DNA of 64,000 nucleotides from Novosphingobium arvoryzae (GTDB lineage Bacteria > Pseudomonadota > Alphaproteobacteria > Sphingomonadales > Sphingomonadaceae), in assembly GCF_014652615.1 (NCBI RefSeq), contig NZ_BMZD01000003.1, positions 248,001 through 312,000 on the forward strand, given 5' to 3'. Each line of letters opens with the position of its first letter. Positions within the stretch are counted from its first letter, which is position 1. Both the position numbers and the translations under genes were made by a program. Of the stretch, positions 42,957-52,796 are shown in pieces. A model generated the notes under the pieces. It had not been told where the DNA came from, ran no database searches, and was given only the letters and a program-made list of their open reading frames with translations.

Positions 42957-45185
42957 CTATTCAGCCGCTTCGCTCGACCGCCGCTCTCCCAGCGGGTCGC
43001 GTGCGAAACGCATGGTCACGATTGTTCCGTCCGGATCGCCCGGCGCAAAGGTCATGTCGCCGCCGTGTTCCTCGACGATCTTGTTGACGATGGCGAGGCC
43101 GAGGCCCGTACCCTTTTCCCGCGTGGTGACATACGGCTCGACGATCCGTTCGCGGTCCTGCGGCAGGCCGATGCCATTGTCAGCCACGGTCACCACGACG
43201 CTGTCTCCCGCATTGCGCAGCGTCACGCGGATGCGCCCGCGATAGTCCGCATCGGCGCCCTTCTGCCGGGCCTCGATGGCTTCGGTCGCGTTCTTCAGCA
43301 CGTTGGTCAGCGCCTGGCCCACCTGGTGCCGGTCGCACGCAATGATGCCGATGCCGGTATCGGCGTTGAAGGTGAAGTTGATTTCCGGCCGGGCCACTTC
43401 CTGCAGGAACAGGGCCTGCCGGGCCAGATCGACCAGATCCTCGCCCCGGAACACCGGCTTGGGCAGCCGCGCGAAGGACGAGAATTCGTCGACCATCTTG
43501 CGCAAGTCGCCGACCTGCCGGATGATCGTGTTGGTCAACTCGTCAAACAGTTCGCCGTCGGCGGTAATCAGCTTGCGATAGCGCCGCTTCAGCCGTTCGG
43601 TCGCCAGCTGGATCGGGGTGAGCGGGTTCTTGATTTCGTGCGCGATGCGCCGCGCCACGTCCGACCACGCGGCCTGACGCTGGTCGATCAGCTGGCGGGT
43701 GATGTCCTCGAACGTGATCACGTGGCCGGATTGCTCGCGCGTTGCCTTGACCGCGAGGGTTAGCAGCTCCGGCCCCTTGGAATATTGGACAATGCCGCCA
43801 TTGTTGCCGCTGTCGATCAGCTGCGCGATCGGTGCGGCAACATCCGCCAGCCGCGCGCCGATCGGCGCGGGCGCGCCGGGTTCCAGCAGCAGCTTCTGCG
43901 CGGACCCGTTCATCAGCAGGATCTCGCCCGCGTTGCTGGTGGAAATGACCCCGGCCGTGACCGATTCCAGCACCGCCTCGATAAAGGCGCGGCGTTCATC
44001 CAGTTGCTGGTTCGCGCCAACCAGCGCCTGGGTCTGGCGCTCCAGTTGCTGGGTCATGCGGTTGAACGCACGGTTGAGCAGGCCGACCTCGTCCGCCCCG
44101 GTGCGTCCTTCGACACGCATGGAGAAGTTGCCCGCCCCCACCTCGCGCGCGGCATCGACCAGGTCATAGAGCGGCTTCACCTGCCGGTCGGCAAAGCGCA
44201 GCGCGAACCAGATCGACAGGCCGACCAGCGCCAGCGAAGCCGCGAACAGCGCGACGTTGATCTGCAGCTGCAGCACCCGCGCCCGCTTGGTCAGCACGTC
44301 ATAGGCCAGCACGATGTTCTGCGCGCGCTTGCCCTGGCTGAAGGCCAGCAGATCGGACTTGCGGGCGGTGTAGAGATAGATCCCGGCGCGCTGGTCGATC
44401 GGCGTGACTGCCTCGATCCGGTCCGCCTTGGCGCTGGTGACGATGGCCACGCCGCTGTCCAGCTTGCGCAGGATGTCGGCGGAAACCTGCTCGGACAGGG
44501 GGTTGTCGCCGCGCGCGAACGCCGCCTTGCGCAGGATGCCGTCGTTGCCCTTTTGCAGGATGGTGGATTCGTTGATCTTCCGGTGCACCACCTGATATGA
44601 ATAGTATTCCGGAAACGCCGGGCTGCCGAGCGACTCCTGGCTGAGGAAGTCCCGCAGATCCCCCGCCATGGCGAGCGATTCATACTCCATGTCGCGCTGC
44701 GTCTGTTCGTAATAGCCGCGCGCCAGCTTGTTCGCGTTTTCCAGCAATCCGCGCGAGTTGTCGGAGAACCAGAATTCCACGCCGTACTGGAACAGCCACG
44801 AGGCAAAGATCACCACCAGCAGCGTCGGAATGGCGGAAATCAGCGAAAAGAAGAACACCAGGCGGACGTGGAGCTGCCCTGCCCCGCCCTTGTTCGCGGC
44901 CGCGCGCTGCAGCGCCAGGCGGCGCCCCAGCAGCACCAGGATCGCCATCGCCGGAACCAGCGTGCCGACCAGCAGGGTGGCGGTCAGCTCGGTCGGCATC
45001 ATCTGCCCGCGCTTGGCCTGCGCGGCGACGAGATACCAGGTCAGCCCGGTCATCAGCAGAAAACCGAGGACCGAGGCAATTTCCATGATCGCGAAGAAGT
45101 TGGCGCGGCGCGCGGCAATCTGCACCCGCCGCCACCAGCGCGGCCAGGCCCGGTTCCTGTCGGAAAGGTTGCGCACGGCATCCAT
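42957..45185 (-). CDS. ntrY: Sensor histidine kinase NtrY
   Basis: A 742-residue membrane kinase. Two N-terminal hydrophobic hairpins (FFAIMEIASVLGFLLMTGLTWYLV and VGTLVPAMAILVLLG) are followed by a long periplasmic sensor region, a further helix (LQINVALFAASLALVGLSIWFALRF), HAMP, PAS, and the kinase core with the His-box [22 protein letters not shown], then N, G1 (VADNGIGLP) and G2 (GTGLGLAIV) boxes. It phosphorylates NtrX. The gene lies between ntrC and ntrX in the conserved order. Confidence 0.94.
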   Translation of the reverse strand: MDAVRNLSDRNRAWPRWWRRVQIAARRANFFAIMEIASVLGFLLMTGLTWYLVAAQAKRGQMMPTELTATLLVGTLVPAMAILVLLGRRLALQRAAANKGGAGQLHVRLVFFFSLISAIPTLLVVIFASWLFQYGVEFWFSDNSRGLLENANKLARGYYEQTQRDMEYESLAMAGDLRDFLSQESLGSPAFPEYYSYQVVHRKINESTILQKGNDGILRKAAFARGDNPLSEQVSADILRKLDSGVAIVTSAKADRIEAVTPIDQRAGIYLYTARKSDLLAFSQGKRAQNIVLAYDVLTKRARVLQLQINVALFAASLALVGLSIWFALRFADRQVKPLYDLVDAAREVGAGNFSMRVEGRTGADEVGLLNRAFNRMTQQLERQTQALVGANQQLDERRAFIEAVLESVTAGVISTSNAGEILLMNGSAQKLLLEPGAPAPIGARLADVAAPIAQLIDSGNNGGIVQYSKGPELLTLAVKATREQSGHVITFEDITRQLIDQRQAAWSDVARRIAHEIKNPLTPIQLATERLKRRYRKLITADGELFDELTNTIIRQVGDLRKMVDEFSSFARLPKPVFRGEDLVDLARQALFLQEVARPEINFTFNADTGIGIIACDRHQVGQALTNVLKNATEAIEARQKGADADYRGRIRVTLRNAGDSVVVTVADNGIGLPQDRERIVEPYVTTREKGTGLGLAIVNKIVEEHGGDMTFAPGDPDGTIVTMRFARDPLGERRSSEAAE

Positions 45186-45250
45186 CGTTGCGCTGTTACA
45201 ACACTACTGTTGCAGGAATGCAAGGCGCATTCCGCCAGAACGTCGCCAGC

Positions 45251-46660
45251 TTACGACAAACGATGCAGATCCGCCGGATCGATGTCGAGTTCGTGCAGCC
45301 GCTTGCGCAGGGTGTTGCGGTTGATCCCCAGCAATTGCGCCGCGCGCAGCTGGTTGCCCGCCGTCTCGCGCAGGGCGTGCAGGAACAACGGTCGCTCGAA
45401 CGCCGCCAGCGCCGCGTCATAGACGTTACCGGCGGAGGGCCGGTGGGTGGCCAGCCAGTCCGTCACCGCCCCGTCCAGACCGGAACCGATCGCCTCGCCC
45501 TCGTTGCGTGCGGTTTGCGCCAGCAGCGGAGCGACGCTCTCCGCATCGATCAGCTCCTCGCGCGCCAGCAGGGCAAGCCGGTAGATGAAGTTGCGCAGTT
45601 CCCGCACGTTGCCGCGCCACGGCTGGCGCGACAGCAGCTCTGCCGCATCGGCCGCCAGCTGGTGGCGGGGGAGCCCCTCGCTCATCGCCAGTTGCAGGAA
45701 GTGCCGGGCCAGCGCGGGCACGTCATCGGCGCGTTCACGCAGCGGCGGCAGGGTGATCGGCACCACGTTGAGCCGGTAGAACAAATCTTCGCGGAAGGTT
45801 CCCGCCGCGATCATCGGCTCGAGGTCGCGGTTGGTCGCGGCGATGATCCGCGCGTCGACCTTGATCTCCTCGCGCCCGCCGACCCGATGAATGGTGCCCG
45901 ATTGCAGCGCGCGCAGCAGCCGGGTCTGGGCCTGCATCGGCATGTCGCCGATTTCGTCGAGGAACAGCGTGCCGCCATTGGCCTGCTCGAACTTGCCGAT
46001 GGAGCGCGCGACCGCGCCGGTGAAGGCGCCCTTTTCATGCCCGAACAGCTCGCTCTCGATCAGCTCGGCGGGAATCGCGGCCGTGTTGACCGCGATGAAC
46101 GGCCCGGCGCGGCGATGGCCCAGCTGGTGGATCGCCTCGGCCACCAGTTCCTTGCCGGTGCCGCTTTCGCCCAGCACCAGCACGGTCAGGTCGTTGCGCA
46201 GGACGCGCGTGATCATCCGGTACACCGCCTGCATCGCCGCGCTGCGCCCGACCAGAGGCAGCCCGGCCACGGGGGCTTCCTCGTCCGGACCGGTGCGCGC
46301 CGCGCTGCTGCCCACGGCCTGCCGGACCGTGCGGGCCAGCTCGTCGATGTCGAACGGTTTGGGGAAATATTCGAACGCCCCGGTATCGCTGGCGCGCACC
46401 GCGGTATCGAGCGTGTTCTGCGCCGACAGGATGATGACCGGCATGTCCGGCGCGAGTTGGCGCACCCGGCCAATCGTCTCGATCCCGTCACCGTCGGTCA
46501 GCATGACATCCGTCACCAGCGCCTCGAACGGCTGGTTGGCGAGCAGCCGGTCCCGGTCGGCAATGCTGTCGCAGCGGGTTACGGCAAACCCTTCGGCTTC
46601 CAGCGCGGCGGTGATCACGATCGAGATCGAGGGATCGTCCTCGACCAGCAGCACGGTCAT
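45251..46660 (-). CDS. ntrC: Nitrogen regulator NtrC (sigma-54 activator)
   Basis: A 469-residue response regulator: receiver domain starting [21 protein letters not shown], phosphoacceptor in VTDVMLTDGDG; AAA+ domain with P-loop GESGTGKELVAEAIH, intact GAFTGA loop (FGHEKGAFTGA) and DEIGDM; Fis-type HTH at the end (TAGNQLRAAQLLGINRNTLRKRL). It activates sigma-54 promoters of nitrogen assimilation genes. ATG at 46660 overlaps the ntrB stop by four bases. An open extension upstream is part of ntrB in another frame. Confidence 0.96.
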   Translation of the reverse strand: MTVLLVEDDPSISIVITAALEAEGFAVTRCDSIADRDRLLANQPFEALVTDVMLTDGDGIETIGRVRQLAPDMPVIILSAQNTLDTAVRASDTGAFEYFPKPFDIDELARTVRQAVGSSAARTGPDEEAPVAGLPLVGRSAAMQAVYRMITRVLRNDLTVLVLGESGTGKELVAEAIHQLGHRRAGPFIAVNTAAIPAELIESELFGHEKGAFTGAVARSIGKFEQANGGTLFLDEIGDMPMQAQTRLLRALQSGTIHRVGGREEIKVDARIIAATNRDLEPMIAAGTFREDLFYRLNVVPITLPPLRERADDVPALARHFLQLAMSEGLPRHQLAADAAELLSRQPWRGNVRELRNFIYRLALLAREELIDAESVAPLLAQTARNEGEAIGSGLDGAVTDWLATHRPSAGNVYDAALAAFERPLFLHALRETAGNQLRAAQLLGINRNTLRKRLHELDIDPADLHRLS

Positions 46661-47760
46661 GCCTGTTCTCCTGCGGCTGCATCGCCGCGCCTGTCGCCGC
46701 GCCGCTCCACCGCCATTGGCAGATGCACGCGGAAATGGGTCCAGCCACCCGCCTCGTCGCGGTCGTGGCCGATCCGCCCGTTCATGTCGCGCACCAGCCG
46801 CCGCACCAGCGCAAGGCCAAGGCCCTGCCCGCTCTTCTTGGTCGTCACGAACGGTTCGAACACGTGTTCGCGCATGGCCGGATCGATGCCGGGGCCGTTG
46901 TCTGACACGCGCAGCTCGATCGGCAGGCGCACCGGCTTGCCATCCTCGCCCGCGTGCAATTGCAGCCCGCTGGCAAAACGGGTGCGGATGATGACGTTCG
47001 GCAGGCTCGCCCCCCGGCAAGCGTCGACCGCGTTGGCGATCAGGTTGATCAGCACTTGCACCAGCGCATCGGGATTGCCCAGCACCGGCGGCAGCGAGGG
47101 GTCGAACTCCTCGATGATCTGCGGCGCGCCGCCCCCGGCCTCGATCACCGCGCGGGCGCGGCGGACAGCTTCGTGGAGGTTGCACGGCGTCACCGGCTGC
47201 GGCGTGCGGCGCGACAGCGACTGCATCTGGTCGATCAGCTTGGCGATGCGGTCCACCTCGTCCGCGATCAGCCCGGTCAGCGCCAGGTCGCCGCCCTGCA
47301 CCTTGCGGCCCAGCAGCTGCGCCGCGCCGCGGATGCCCGCCAGCGGGTTCTTGATCTCATGCGCCAGGATGTCGGGCGCGCGCAGCACGCTGTCCTCGCC
47401 CGCGCGGGGATCGTCGCTCATCGACTGGGCGCCGCTGATGTCGTTGAGCGTCAGCACCTGCCAGCCCGGCTGGTCGATCAGGGGCGCGGCCGTGACGTCA
47501 AGCCGCCGCGGCCCCTGCCCCGGCACGATCACGCTGGTCGCGCGGGCCGACACTTGCGCGTCGGTTTCCAGCAGGCGGGCGGCCAGACGCGGTTCCTCGA
47601 ACCGCAGGAGCTCCGTCAGCGGACGCCCCTCCAAGCGGCGCAGGCTCTGCCCCAGAAACTGTTCCGCCGCCGGATTGGCCGCCGCGATCCGCTGCCCCGG
47701 GGCCAGCACGACCACGGCCAGCGACAGGCTGGAAAGCTGCCGCTGCGCGTCTGCCATCAT
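46657..47760 (-). CDS. ntrB: Nitrogen sensor kinase NtrB
   Basis: A 367-residue soluble kinase. A PAS domain at the N-terminus ([29 protein letters not shown]) is followed by the His-box [23 protein letters not shown] and ATPase boxes with [10 protein letters not shown] and GQGLGLALV. It phosphorylates or dephosphorylates NtrC under PII control. ATG at 47760 overlaps the dusB stop, and ntrC follows with another four-base overlap, so dusB-ntrB-ntrC is a coupled unit. Confidence 0.94.
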   Translation of the reverse strand: MMADAQRQLSSLSLAVVVLAPGQRIAAANPAAEQFLGQSLRRLEGRPLTELLRFEEPRLAARLLETDAQVSARATSVIVPGQGPRRLDVTAAPLIDQPGWQVLTLNDISGAQSMSDDPRAGEDSVLRAPDILAHEIKNPLAGIRGAAQLLGRKVQGGDLALTGLIADEVDRIAKLIDQMQSLSRRTPQPVTPCNLHEAVRRARAVIEAGGGAPQIIEEFDPSLPPVLGNPDALVQVLINLIANAVDACRGASLPNVIIRTRFASGLQLHAGEDGKPVRLPIELRVSDNGPGIDPAMREHVFEPFVTTKKSGQGLGLALVRRLVRDMNGRIGHDRDEAGGWTHFRVHLPMAVERRGDRRGDAAAGEQA

Positions 47761-48788
47761 GCCGCCGCGCGTTGCAGGGCGGCGCGTTCCAGGAACGGGT
47801 CGTAGAAATCGCGCAGCGCCTGCATCACGGCCTGCGGATCGTCGATGAAGTTCACGCCGTTGCGGAAATTGGCCGAGCCGTGCAGCCCGCGCGTGTACCA
47901 GCCCAGATGCTTGCGGGCCATGCGCACGCCGGTATCCTCGCCATAGAGGTCCAGCATCCACTGGTAGTGTTCGAGGATCAGGTCGAGCTGCTGGTCCAGC
48001 GTCGGATCGGCGAGTTCCTGCCCGGTCTTGAGCCAGTGCATCACCTGCGCCAGCAGCCATGGCTTGCCATAGGCCCCGCGCCCGATCATCACCCCGTCCG
48101 CGCCGCTCTGTTCCAGCGCGGTGGCGGTGTCCTCCACCCCGCAGATGTCGCCATTGACGATCACCGGGATCGAGACGGCTTCCTTCACCCGGCGAACGAA
48201 GGCCCAGTCGGCGCTGCCCTTGTAGAGCTGGTTGCGGGTGCGTCCGTGAACGGTCACCATCTTCGCGCCAAGGTCTTCGGCAATCCGGGCGAGTTCCGGG
48301 GCGTTCAGGCTGTCATGACACCAGCCCATCCGCATCTTGACCGTGACCGGCACCTTGACCGCCTTCACGGTCGCCTCGATCAGGCGGGTGGCCAGCGGCA
48401 GGTCGCGCATCAGCGCCGATCCGGCATCGCCGTTCACGATCTTGCGCACCGGGCAGCCCATGTTGATGTCGATGATCGCCGCGCCGCGATCTTCCGACAG
48501 CTTGGCGGCTTCGGCCATCTGTTCGGGCACGCAGCCGACCAGCTGCATCGAGACCGGCTCTTCCGCCGGGTCCCATGCCGCCTTCTGCACCGACTGGCGG
48601 GTTTCGCGGATCGCGGCGGGGCTGGCGATCATTTCGGTCACGTTGAGGCCGGAGCCGAACCGGCGCACGAGGCGGCGGAACGGCAGATCGGTAACCCCGG
48701 TCATCGGGGCGAGGATCACCGGGCAGTCGATCTGGACCGGGCCGACCTGGATCGGCGAGAGGCTGGGCGGAACGGGAAGCGTGGTCAT
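47757..48788 (-). CDS. dusB: tRNA-dihydrouridine synthase (NifR3/DusB type)
   Basis: A 343-residue flavoenzyme with the family landmarks [15 protein letters not shown] at the N-terminus, [11 protein letters not shown] (with catalytic Cys after GxxxxKIVxxxAGxxL), [24 protein letters not shown] and [17 protein letters not shown]. It reduces uridine to dihydrouridine in tRNA. The position directly upstream of ntrBC is the old nifR3-ntrBC arrangement of alphaproteobacteria. It diverges from ispDF over 77 bases. Confidence 0.93.
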   Translation of the reverse strand: MTTLPVPPSLSPIQVGPVQIDCPVILAPMTGVTDLPFRRLVRRFGSGLNVTEMIASPAAIRETRQSVQKAAWDPAEEPVSMQLVGCVPEQMAEAAKLSEDRGAAIIDINMGCPVRKIVNGDAGSALMRDLPLATRLIEATVKAVKVPVTVKMRMGWCHDSLNAPELARIAEDLGAKMVTVHGRTRNQLYKGSADWAFVRRVKEAVSIPVIVNGDICGVEDTATALEQSGADGVMIGRGAYGKPWLLAQVMHWLKTGQELADPTLDQQLDLILEHYQWMLDLYGEDTGVRMARKHLGWYTRGLHGSANFRNGVNFIDDPQAVMQALRDFYDPFLERAALQRAAA

Positions 48789-48865
48789 TGCGGGGCGTGC
48801 CTAAAATTTGGGCAGCACATAGGGAATTGCCGCGCGCTCGGCAAGGCTTTACCCGCAACGCCAGC

Positions 48866-50017
48866 ATGACAGACCAGACGCCTCCCCTGAACGATGTTGC
48901 CGCCGTGATCGTCGCGGCCGGTGCGGGCCTGCGCGCGGGCCAGCCAGTGCCCAAGCAATTCGCCCGGTGGCGCGGCAAGCCGGTGGTGCGCCACTCTGCC
49001 GAAACGCTGGCCGCCGCCGGGATCAGCCCGATCGTGGTCGCCATTCCCGATGGCGCACACGACGTTGCCGGAGCGGCCCTGGCAGGCATTGCCGGCGTGC
49101 GGCTGATAACGGGCGGCGCGACCCGGCAGGAATCGGTGCGCCGCGCGCTTGAGGCCCTGGCGGATGCTGCCCCCGGCGCGGTGCTGATCCATGATGCCGC
49201 CCGCCCCGTTCTGCCCCGCGCGGTGATCGACCGGCTGGTGAGCGCGCTGGCGGCTCAGCCCGGCGCCATCCCGGTGCTGCCGGTGGTGGACAGCCTGTGC
49301 GGTGCGGATGGCGCGGTGATGGGCGCCCCTGCCGCGCGGGAGGAATTGCGCCGGGTCCAGACCCCGCAGGCGTTCCGCTATGCCGATATCCTGGCAGCGC
49401 ATCGCGGCTGGCGCGGCGCGGACACAGCCGGTGACGATGCACAAGTCGCCCGCGCGGGCGGACTGGCCGTGGCGCTGGTCGATGGAGACGAAGCCTTGCA
49501 CAAACTGACCTATGCCGCCGATTTCGCCGCCGATCTGCCGCCGATGCGGGTCGGCACCGGGTTCGACGTCCACCGGCTGGCCGAGGGCGAGGAAATGTGG
49601 TTGTGCGGGGTGCGGATCGATCACACCCACGGGCTGGCCGGGCATTCGGATGCCGACGTGGCGATCCACGCGCTGGTCGATGCGATCCTGGGGGCGATTG
49701 GCGATGGCGATATCGGCAGTCACTTCCCGCCCAGCGATCCGCAATGGCGCGGGGCCTCGTCCGACCGGTTCCTGGTCCATGCGGTGAAACTGGCGGCGAC
49801 GCAGGGCTACCGGATCGGCAACGTCGATGTGACGATCATCTGCGAAGCGCCCAAGGTCGGCCCGCACCGCGCCGCGATGCGCCAGCGGCTGGCCGGACTG
49901 CTGGACGCGCCGCTCAGCAGTGTCAGCGTCAAGGCCACTACGACCGAACGGCTGGGCTTCACCGGGCGCGGCGAAGGGGTGGCCGCGCAGGCCGTGGCGA
50001 CCCTGCTGCGCGACTAA
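48866..50017 (+). CDS. ispDF: Bifunctional IspD/IspF isoprenoid enzyme
   Basis: A 383-residue fusion. Residues 1-225 are IspD (CDP-ME synthase) with the nucleotide-binding start VAAVIVAAGAGLRAGQPVPKQF and DAARPVL. Residues 227-383 are IspF (MECDP synthase) beginning MRVGTGFDVHRL, with metal ligands Asp234 and His236, HSDADVAIHALVDAILGA and the C-terminal TTTERLGFTGRGEG. The two are non-consecutive steps of the MEP pathway. Fusions like this are found in several alpha- and epsilonproteobacteria. ATG at 48866 gives the normal N-terminus. Confidence 0.96.
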   Translation: MTDQTPPLNDVAAVIVAAGAGLRAGQPVPKQFARWRGKPVVRHSAETLAAAGISPIVVAIPDGAHDVAGAALAGIAGVRLITGGATRQESVRRALEALADAAPGAVLIHDAARPVLPRAVIDRLVSALAAQPGAIPVLPVVDSLCGADGAVMGAPAAREELRRVQTPQAFRYADILAAHRGWRGADTAGDDAQVARAGGLAVALVDGDEALHKLTYAADFAADLPPMRVGTGFDVHRLAEGEEMWLCGVRIDHTHGLAGHSDADVAIHALVDAILGAIGDGDIGSHFPPSDPQWRGASSDRFLVHAVKLAATQGYRIGNVDVTIICEAPKVGPHRAAMRQRLAGLLDAPLSSVSVKATTTERLGFTGRGEGVAAQAVATLLRD

Positions 50018-50101
50018 CCGATCGGCCATTGGCGTTTCCGCTATGGATTCCACCGCAAAAGCGGTGCAAGCGCGCGGCCGAATTCAATTCCAGGTGCTGA
50101 A

Positions 50102-50599
50102 ATGTCGATTCTCCCCGCTGATATTGCCGAACTCGCGGCGCGCGTGATCGCGGAAAACCGGGCGGCGGGCCGCACAGTCGCGCTCGCGGAGAGCTGCACC
50201 GGCGGCCTCGTTGCTGCCGCGCTGACCGAAATCGCGGGGTCCTCGGCCGTGCTCGACCGGGGCATGGTCACCTATTCGAACGAGGCCAAGCAGGAACTGC
50301 TGGGCGTGCCGGTGGACATCATCGACACCTTCGGGGCCGTTTCCATCGCCTGCGCATGGGCCATGGCGCAAGGCGCGCTGAAGCGCAGCCGGGCCGACGT
50401 GGCCGTGGCGATCAGCGGAATTGCCGGCCCGGACGGCGGATCAGCGCAAAAGCCCGTTGGAACCGTGGTTTTCGCCCGCGCGATTCGCGGACAGGATGAG
50501 GAAGACGCCCTGGCCGAGGAGCGTCTGTTCGAAGGCGCCGACCGCGACGGCGTGCGCCATCAGGCCGCGCTGGTCGCGCTCGAACTGCTGCTGCCGTAA
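50102..50599 (+). CDS. CinA C-terminal domain protein (NMN amidohydrolase-like)
   Basis: A 165-residue stand-alone CinA-C domain. The signature [44 protein letters not shown] carries the active-site Ser, and [24 protein letters not shown] is the second motif. The family deamidates nicotinamide mononucleotide in pyridine nucleotide salvage. It lacks the N-terminal MoaB-like domain of full CinA. Its 3' end overlaps the COQ10-like gene on the other strand by 40 bases. Confidence 0.9.
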   Translation: MSILPADIAELAARVIAENRAAGRTVALAESCTGGLVAAALTEIAGSSAVLDRGMVTYSNEAKQELLGVPVDIIDTFGAVSIACAWAMAQGALKRSRADVAVAISGIAGPDGGSAQKPVGTVVFARAIRGQDEEDALAEERLFEGADRDGVRHQAALVALELLLP

Positions 50600-51021
50600 A
50601 GCTGCTCGGCCCGTTCCTCGAACGCGCCGACCATCTTGCGGAACGCGCGGTCGAAATACTGCCCGGCCAGCCGTTCGAACATGGCGTTGCGGAACGTGAA
50701 CGACACGTGGAAGTCCACCTCGCACCCGCCGCCCTCGACGTCGCGAAACTCCCACACGTTGTCCAGATCGCGCATCGGCCCGTCGACGTAGTGCACCTTG
50801 ATCCGGCGCGGACGCTCCTTGACCACGCGCGAGGTGAACTTTTCGCGCAGCGCCTTGAAGCCGACCAGCATGTCGGCAACCATTTCCGTTTCGCTGTCGG
50901 ACTTCACCCGCGTCGCCACCACCCACGGCAGGAATTCGCCGTAACGGGCGACGTCCGCCACCAGGGCGAACATCTGGTCCGCGCTATAGGGCAGGCGGCG
51001 GGTTTCGCTGATCCCCGGCAT
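50560..51021 (-). CDS. COQ10/RatA-like START-fold protein
   Basis: A 153-residue polyketide-cyclase/START-domain protein. The opening [30 protein letters not shown] is the hallmark of the COQ10/RatA family, and later strands read [29 protein letters not shown]. It probably binds ubiquinone or a precursor and aids respiration; in E. coli the homologue is named RatA. A serine-rich tail follows. The start overlaps the lipA stop by a single base, so it is translated with lipA. Confidence 0.88.
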   Translation of the reverse strand: MPGISETRRLPYSADQMFALVADVARYGEFLPWVVATRVKSDSETEMVADMLVGFKALREKFTSRVVKERPRRIKVHYVDGPMRDLDNVWEFRDVEGGGCEVDFHVSFTFRNAMFERLAGQYFDRAFRKMVGAFEERAEQLYGSSSSSATSAA

Positions 51022-51977
51022 CAGCCGCGTTGTGCGGCCTTGGCGAGCTGCGCTTCCCGCGCGGCGCGCATTTCGCGGAAATCGTCGCCCGCGTGATAGC
51101 TGGACCGGGTCAGCGGGGTCGCCGCGACTTGCAGGAAGCCCTTGGCCCGCGCAATCGCGCCATAGGCGCTGAACGCTTGCGGGGTGACGAAATCGATCAC
51201 CTTGGCGTGCTTGGGCGTGGGTTGCAGGTATTGCCCCATGGTCAGGAAATCGATCCCGGCGCTGCGCATGTCGTCCATCACCTGGTGGACTTCCAGTCGC
51301 TCCTCGCCCAGCCCTAGCATCACGCCGGACTTGGTGAAGATCAGCGGGTTGTGGCGCTTCACCTCTTCCAGCAGCCGCAGCGAGGCGTAATAGCGCGCGC
51401 CGGGGCGGATCGTGGGATAGAGCCGCGGGACGGTTTCGAGATTGTGATTGTAAACGTCCGGCCCCGCCGCGACGATGGCTTCCACCGCCGCCTGCATCTT
51501 GCCGCGAAAGTCCGGCGTCAGGATTTCGATGGTGGTCTGCGGCGTGGTGCGGCGCAGCGCCTCGATCACCTTCACGAACTGCCCCGCTCCGCCGTCCGGC
51601 AGGTCATCGCGGTCGACCGAGGTGATGACGATGTGTTCCAGCCCCAGCTTGGCCGCCGCCGTGGCGACGTTTTCCGGCTCCAGCGGATCGACCTTGCGCG
51701 GCATCCCGGTCTTGACGTTGCAGAACGCGCAGGCGCGGGTGCAGACATCGCCCAGGATCATCACCGTCGCGTGCTTCTTGGTCCAGCATTCCCCGATGTT
51801 GGGGCAGGCCGCTTCTTCGCACACGGTGTTGAGCCCCAGGCCGCGCATCAGCTGGCGGGTCTCGCCATAGCCCTTGCTGGTCGGGGCCTTGACCCGGATC
51901 CAGTCCGGCTTGCGCTGGCGTTCGGGGCGGGCAACCGACTCGCCAGTGGGAGCGGGCGCGTTCGTCATGTCGTTCAT
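51021..51977 (-). CDS. lipA: Lipoyl synthase
   Basis: A 318-residue radical SAM enzyme with two iron-sulfur clusters: the auxiliary-cluster cysteines in [12 protein letters not shown] and the SAM-cluster motif CTRACAFC. The C-terminal RSSYHAG includes the conserved serine ligand. It inserts sulfur at C6 and C8 of octanoyl groups on E2 and H-protein. ATG at 51977 is preferred to GTG at 51986; ATG at 51968 is also possible. The product would act on the lipoyl domain of the PdhC encoded in this window. Confidence 0.95.
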   Translation of the reverse strand: MNDMTNAPAPTGESVARPERQRKPDWIRVKAPTSKGYGETRQLMRGLGLNTVCEEAACPNIGECWTKKHATVMILGDVCTRACAFCNVKTGMPRKVDPLEPENVATAAAKLGLEHIVITSVDRDDLPDGGAGQFVKVIEALRRTTPQTTIEILTPDFRGKMQAAVEAIVAAGPDVYNHNLETVPRLYPTIRPGARYYASLRLLEEVKRHNPLIFTKSGVMLGLGEERLEVHQVMDDMRSAGIDFLTMGQYLQPTPKHAKVIDFVTPQAFSAYGAIARAKGFLQVAATPLTRSSYHAGDDFREMRAAREAQLAKAAQRG

Positions 51978-52041
51978 GGCGCCCACTTAGGCGCTTGCCC
52001 CCGCACTTGCCAGAGGCAATCTGGAACGGCATGGGGACCGC

Positions 52042-52695
52042 ATGACTGACAGCTACTCCCCCGAACTCGACCGCCTGATCGCCGGATACCGCCGCTTCCG
52101 CGAAACCGGCTGGAGCCCGAATCGGGAGCGCTGGGCCACTCTGCGCGACGGGCAGCAGCCCGAAGTGATGGTCATTGCGTGCAGCGACAGCCGCGTTGAC
52201 CCGGCCCAGATCTTCGATGTCGATCCGGGCGAGATCTTCGTGGTGCGCAACGTCGCCGCGATGGTTCCCCCGTTCGAGACGACCCCCGGCCACCACGGCG
52301 TGTCCGCCGCGCTGGAATTCGCGGTGCAGGTGCTGAAGGTCAAGGAAATCGTGGTGATGGGCCACGGCATGTGCGGCGGCTGCAAGGCCGCGTTGACGCG
52401 CGAACTACATGGCACCGAACCCGGCGAAGGCGGCTTCATTGCCGATTGGATCGCCCTGCTCGACGAAGCGCGCGAACCGGTGATCGCCCAGCACGGCACC
52501 GAAGGCCGCGTGGCCGAACGCGCCATGGAACAGGCCGGCGTTCGCGTGTCGATCCAGAACCTGCGCACCTTCCCCTGCATCCGCCGCAAGGAACGCGACG
52601 GCGAGCTGAAACTGCGCGGCGCGTTCTTCGCCATCAGCGATGGCGTGCTCCACGTGCTGGACGAGGAAACCGGCGATTTCGGTCCGGTGAGCTGA
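52042..52695 (+). CDS. Beta-class carbonic anhydrase
   Basis: A 217-residue beta carbonic anhydrase. Zinc ligands lie in ACSDSRVDP (Cys and Asp/Arg dyad) and in the GHGMCGG motif (His and Cys), with the conserved helix HHGVSAALEFAVQVLKVKEIVVMG between. It interconverts CO2 and bicarbonate for carboxylases and pH balance. It diverges from lipA with a short spacer and is closed by a perfect hairpin at 52745-52770. Confidence 0.95.
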   Translation: MTDSYSPELDRLIAGYRRFRETGWSPNRERWATLRDGQQPEVMVIACSDSRVDPAQIFDVDPGEIFVVRNVAAMVPPFETTPGHHGVSAALEFAVQVLKVKEIVVMGHGMCGGCKAALTRELHGTEPGEGGFIADWIALLDEAREPVIAQHGTEGRVAERAMEQAGVRVSIQNLRTFPCIRRKERDGELKLRGAFFAISDGVLHVLDEETGDFGPVS

Positions 52696-52744
52696 TCGTC
52701 GCGGTTCGTTTTTGCGATCCCGTCACCCAGCACCACCAACGCAA

Positions 52745-52770
52745 AAGGGCGGCAGTTTCCTGCCGCCCTT
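52745..52770. terminator. Bidirectional hairpin terminator
   Basis: AAGGGCGGCAG at 52745-52755 pairs perfectly with CTGCCGCCCTT at 52760-52770 over a four-base loop, with A-rich sequence before and T-rich after. It lies between convergent genes, the carbonic anhydrase and the exported repeat protein. Confidence 0.8.
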
Positions 52771-52796
52771 CGCATTTCAACCGGTAACCCGCCCGA

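Noticed and set aside
45188..47848. An 886-codon open frame on the plus strand
   Set aside because: It is antisense to ntrC and ntrB, both with full motif sets, and its translation shows no family.
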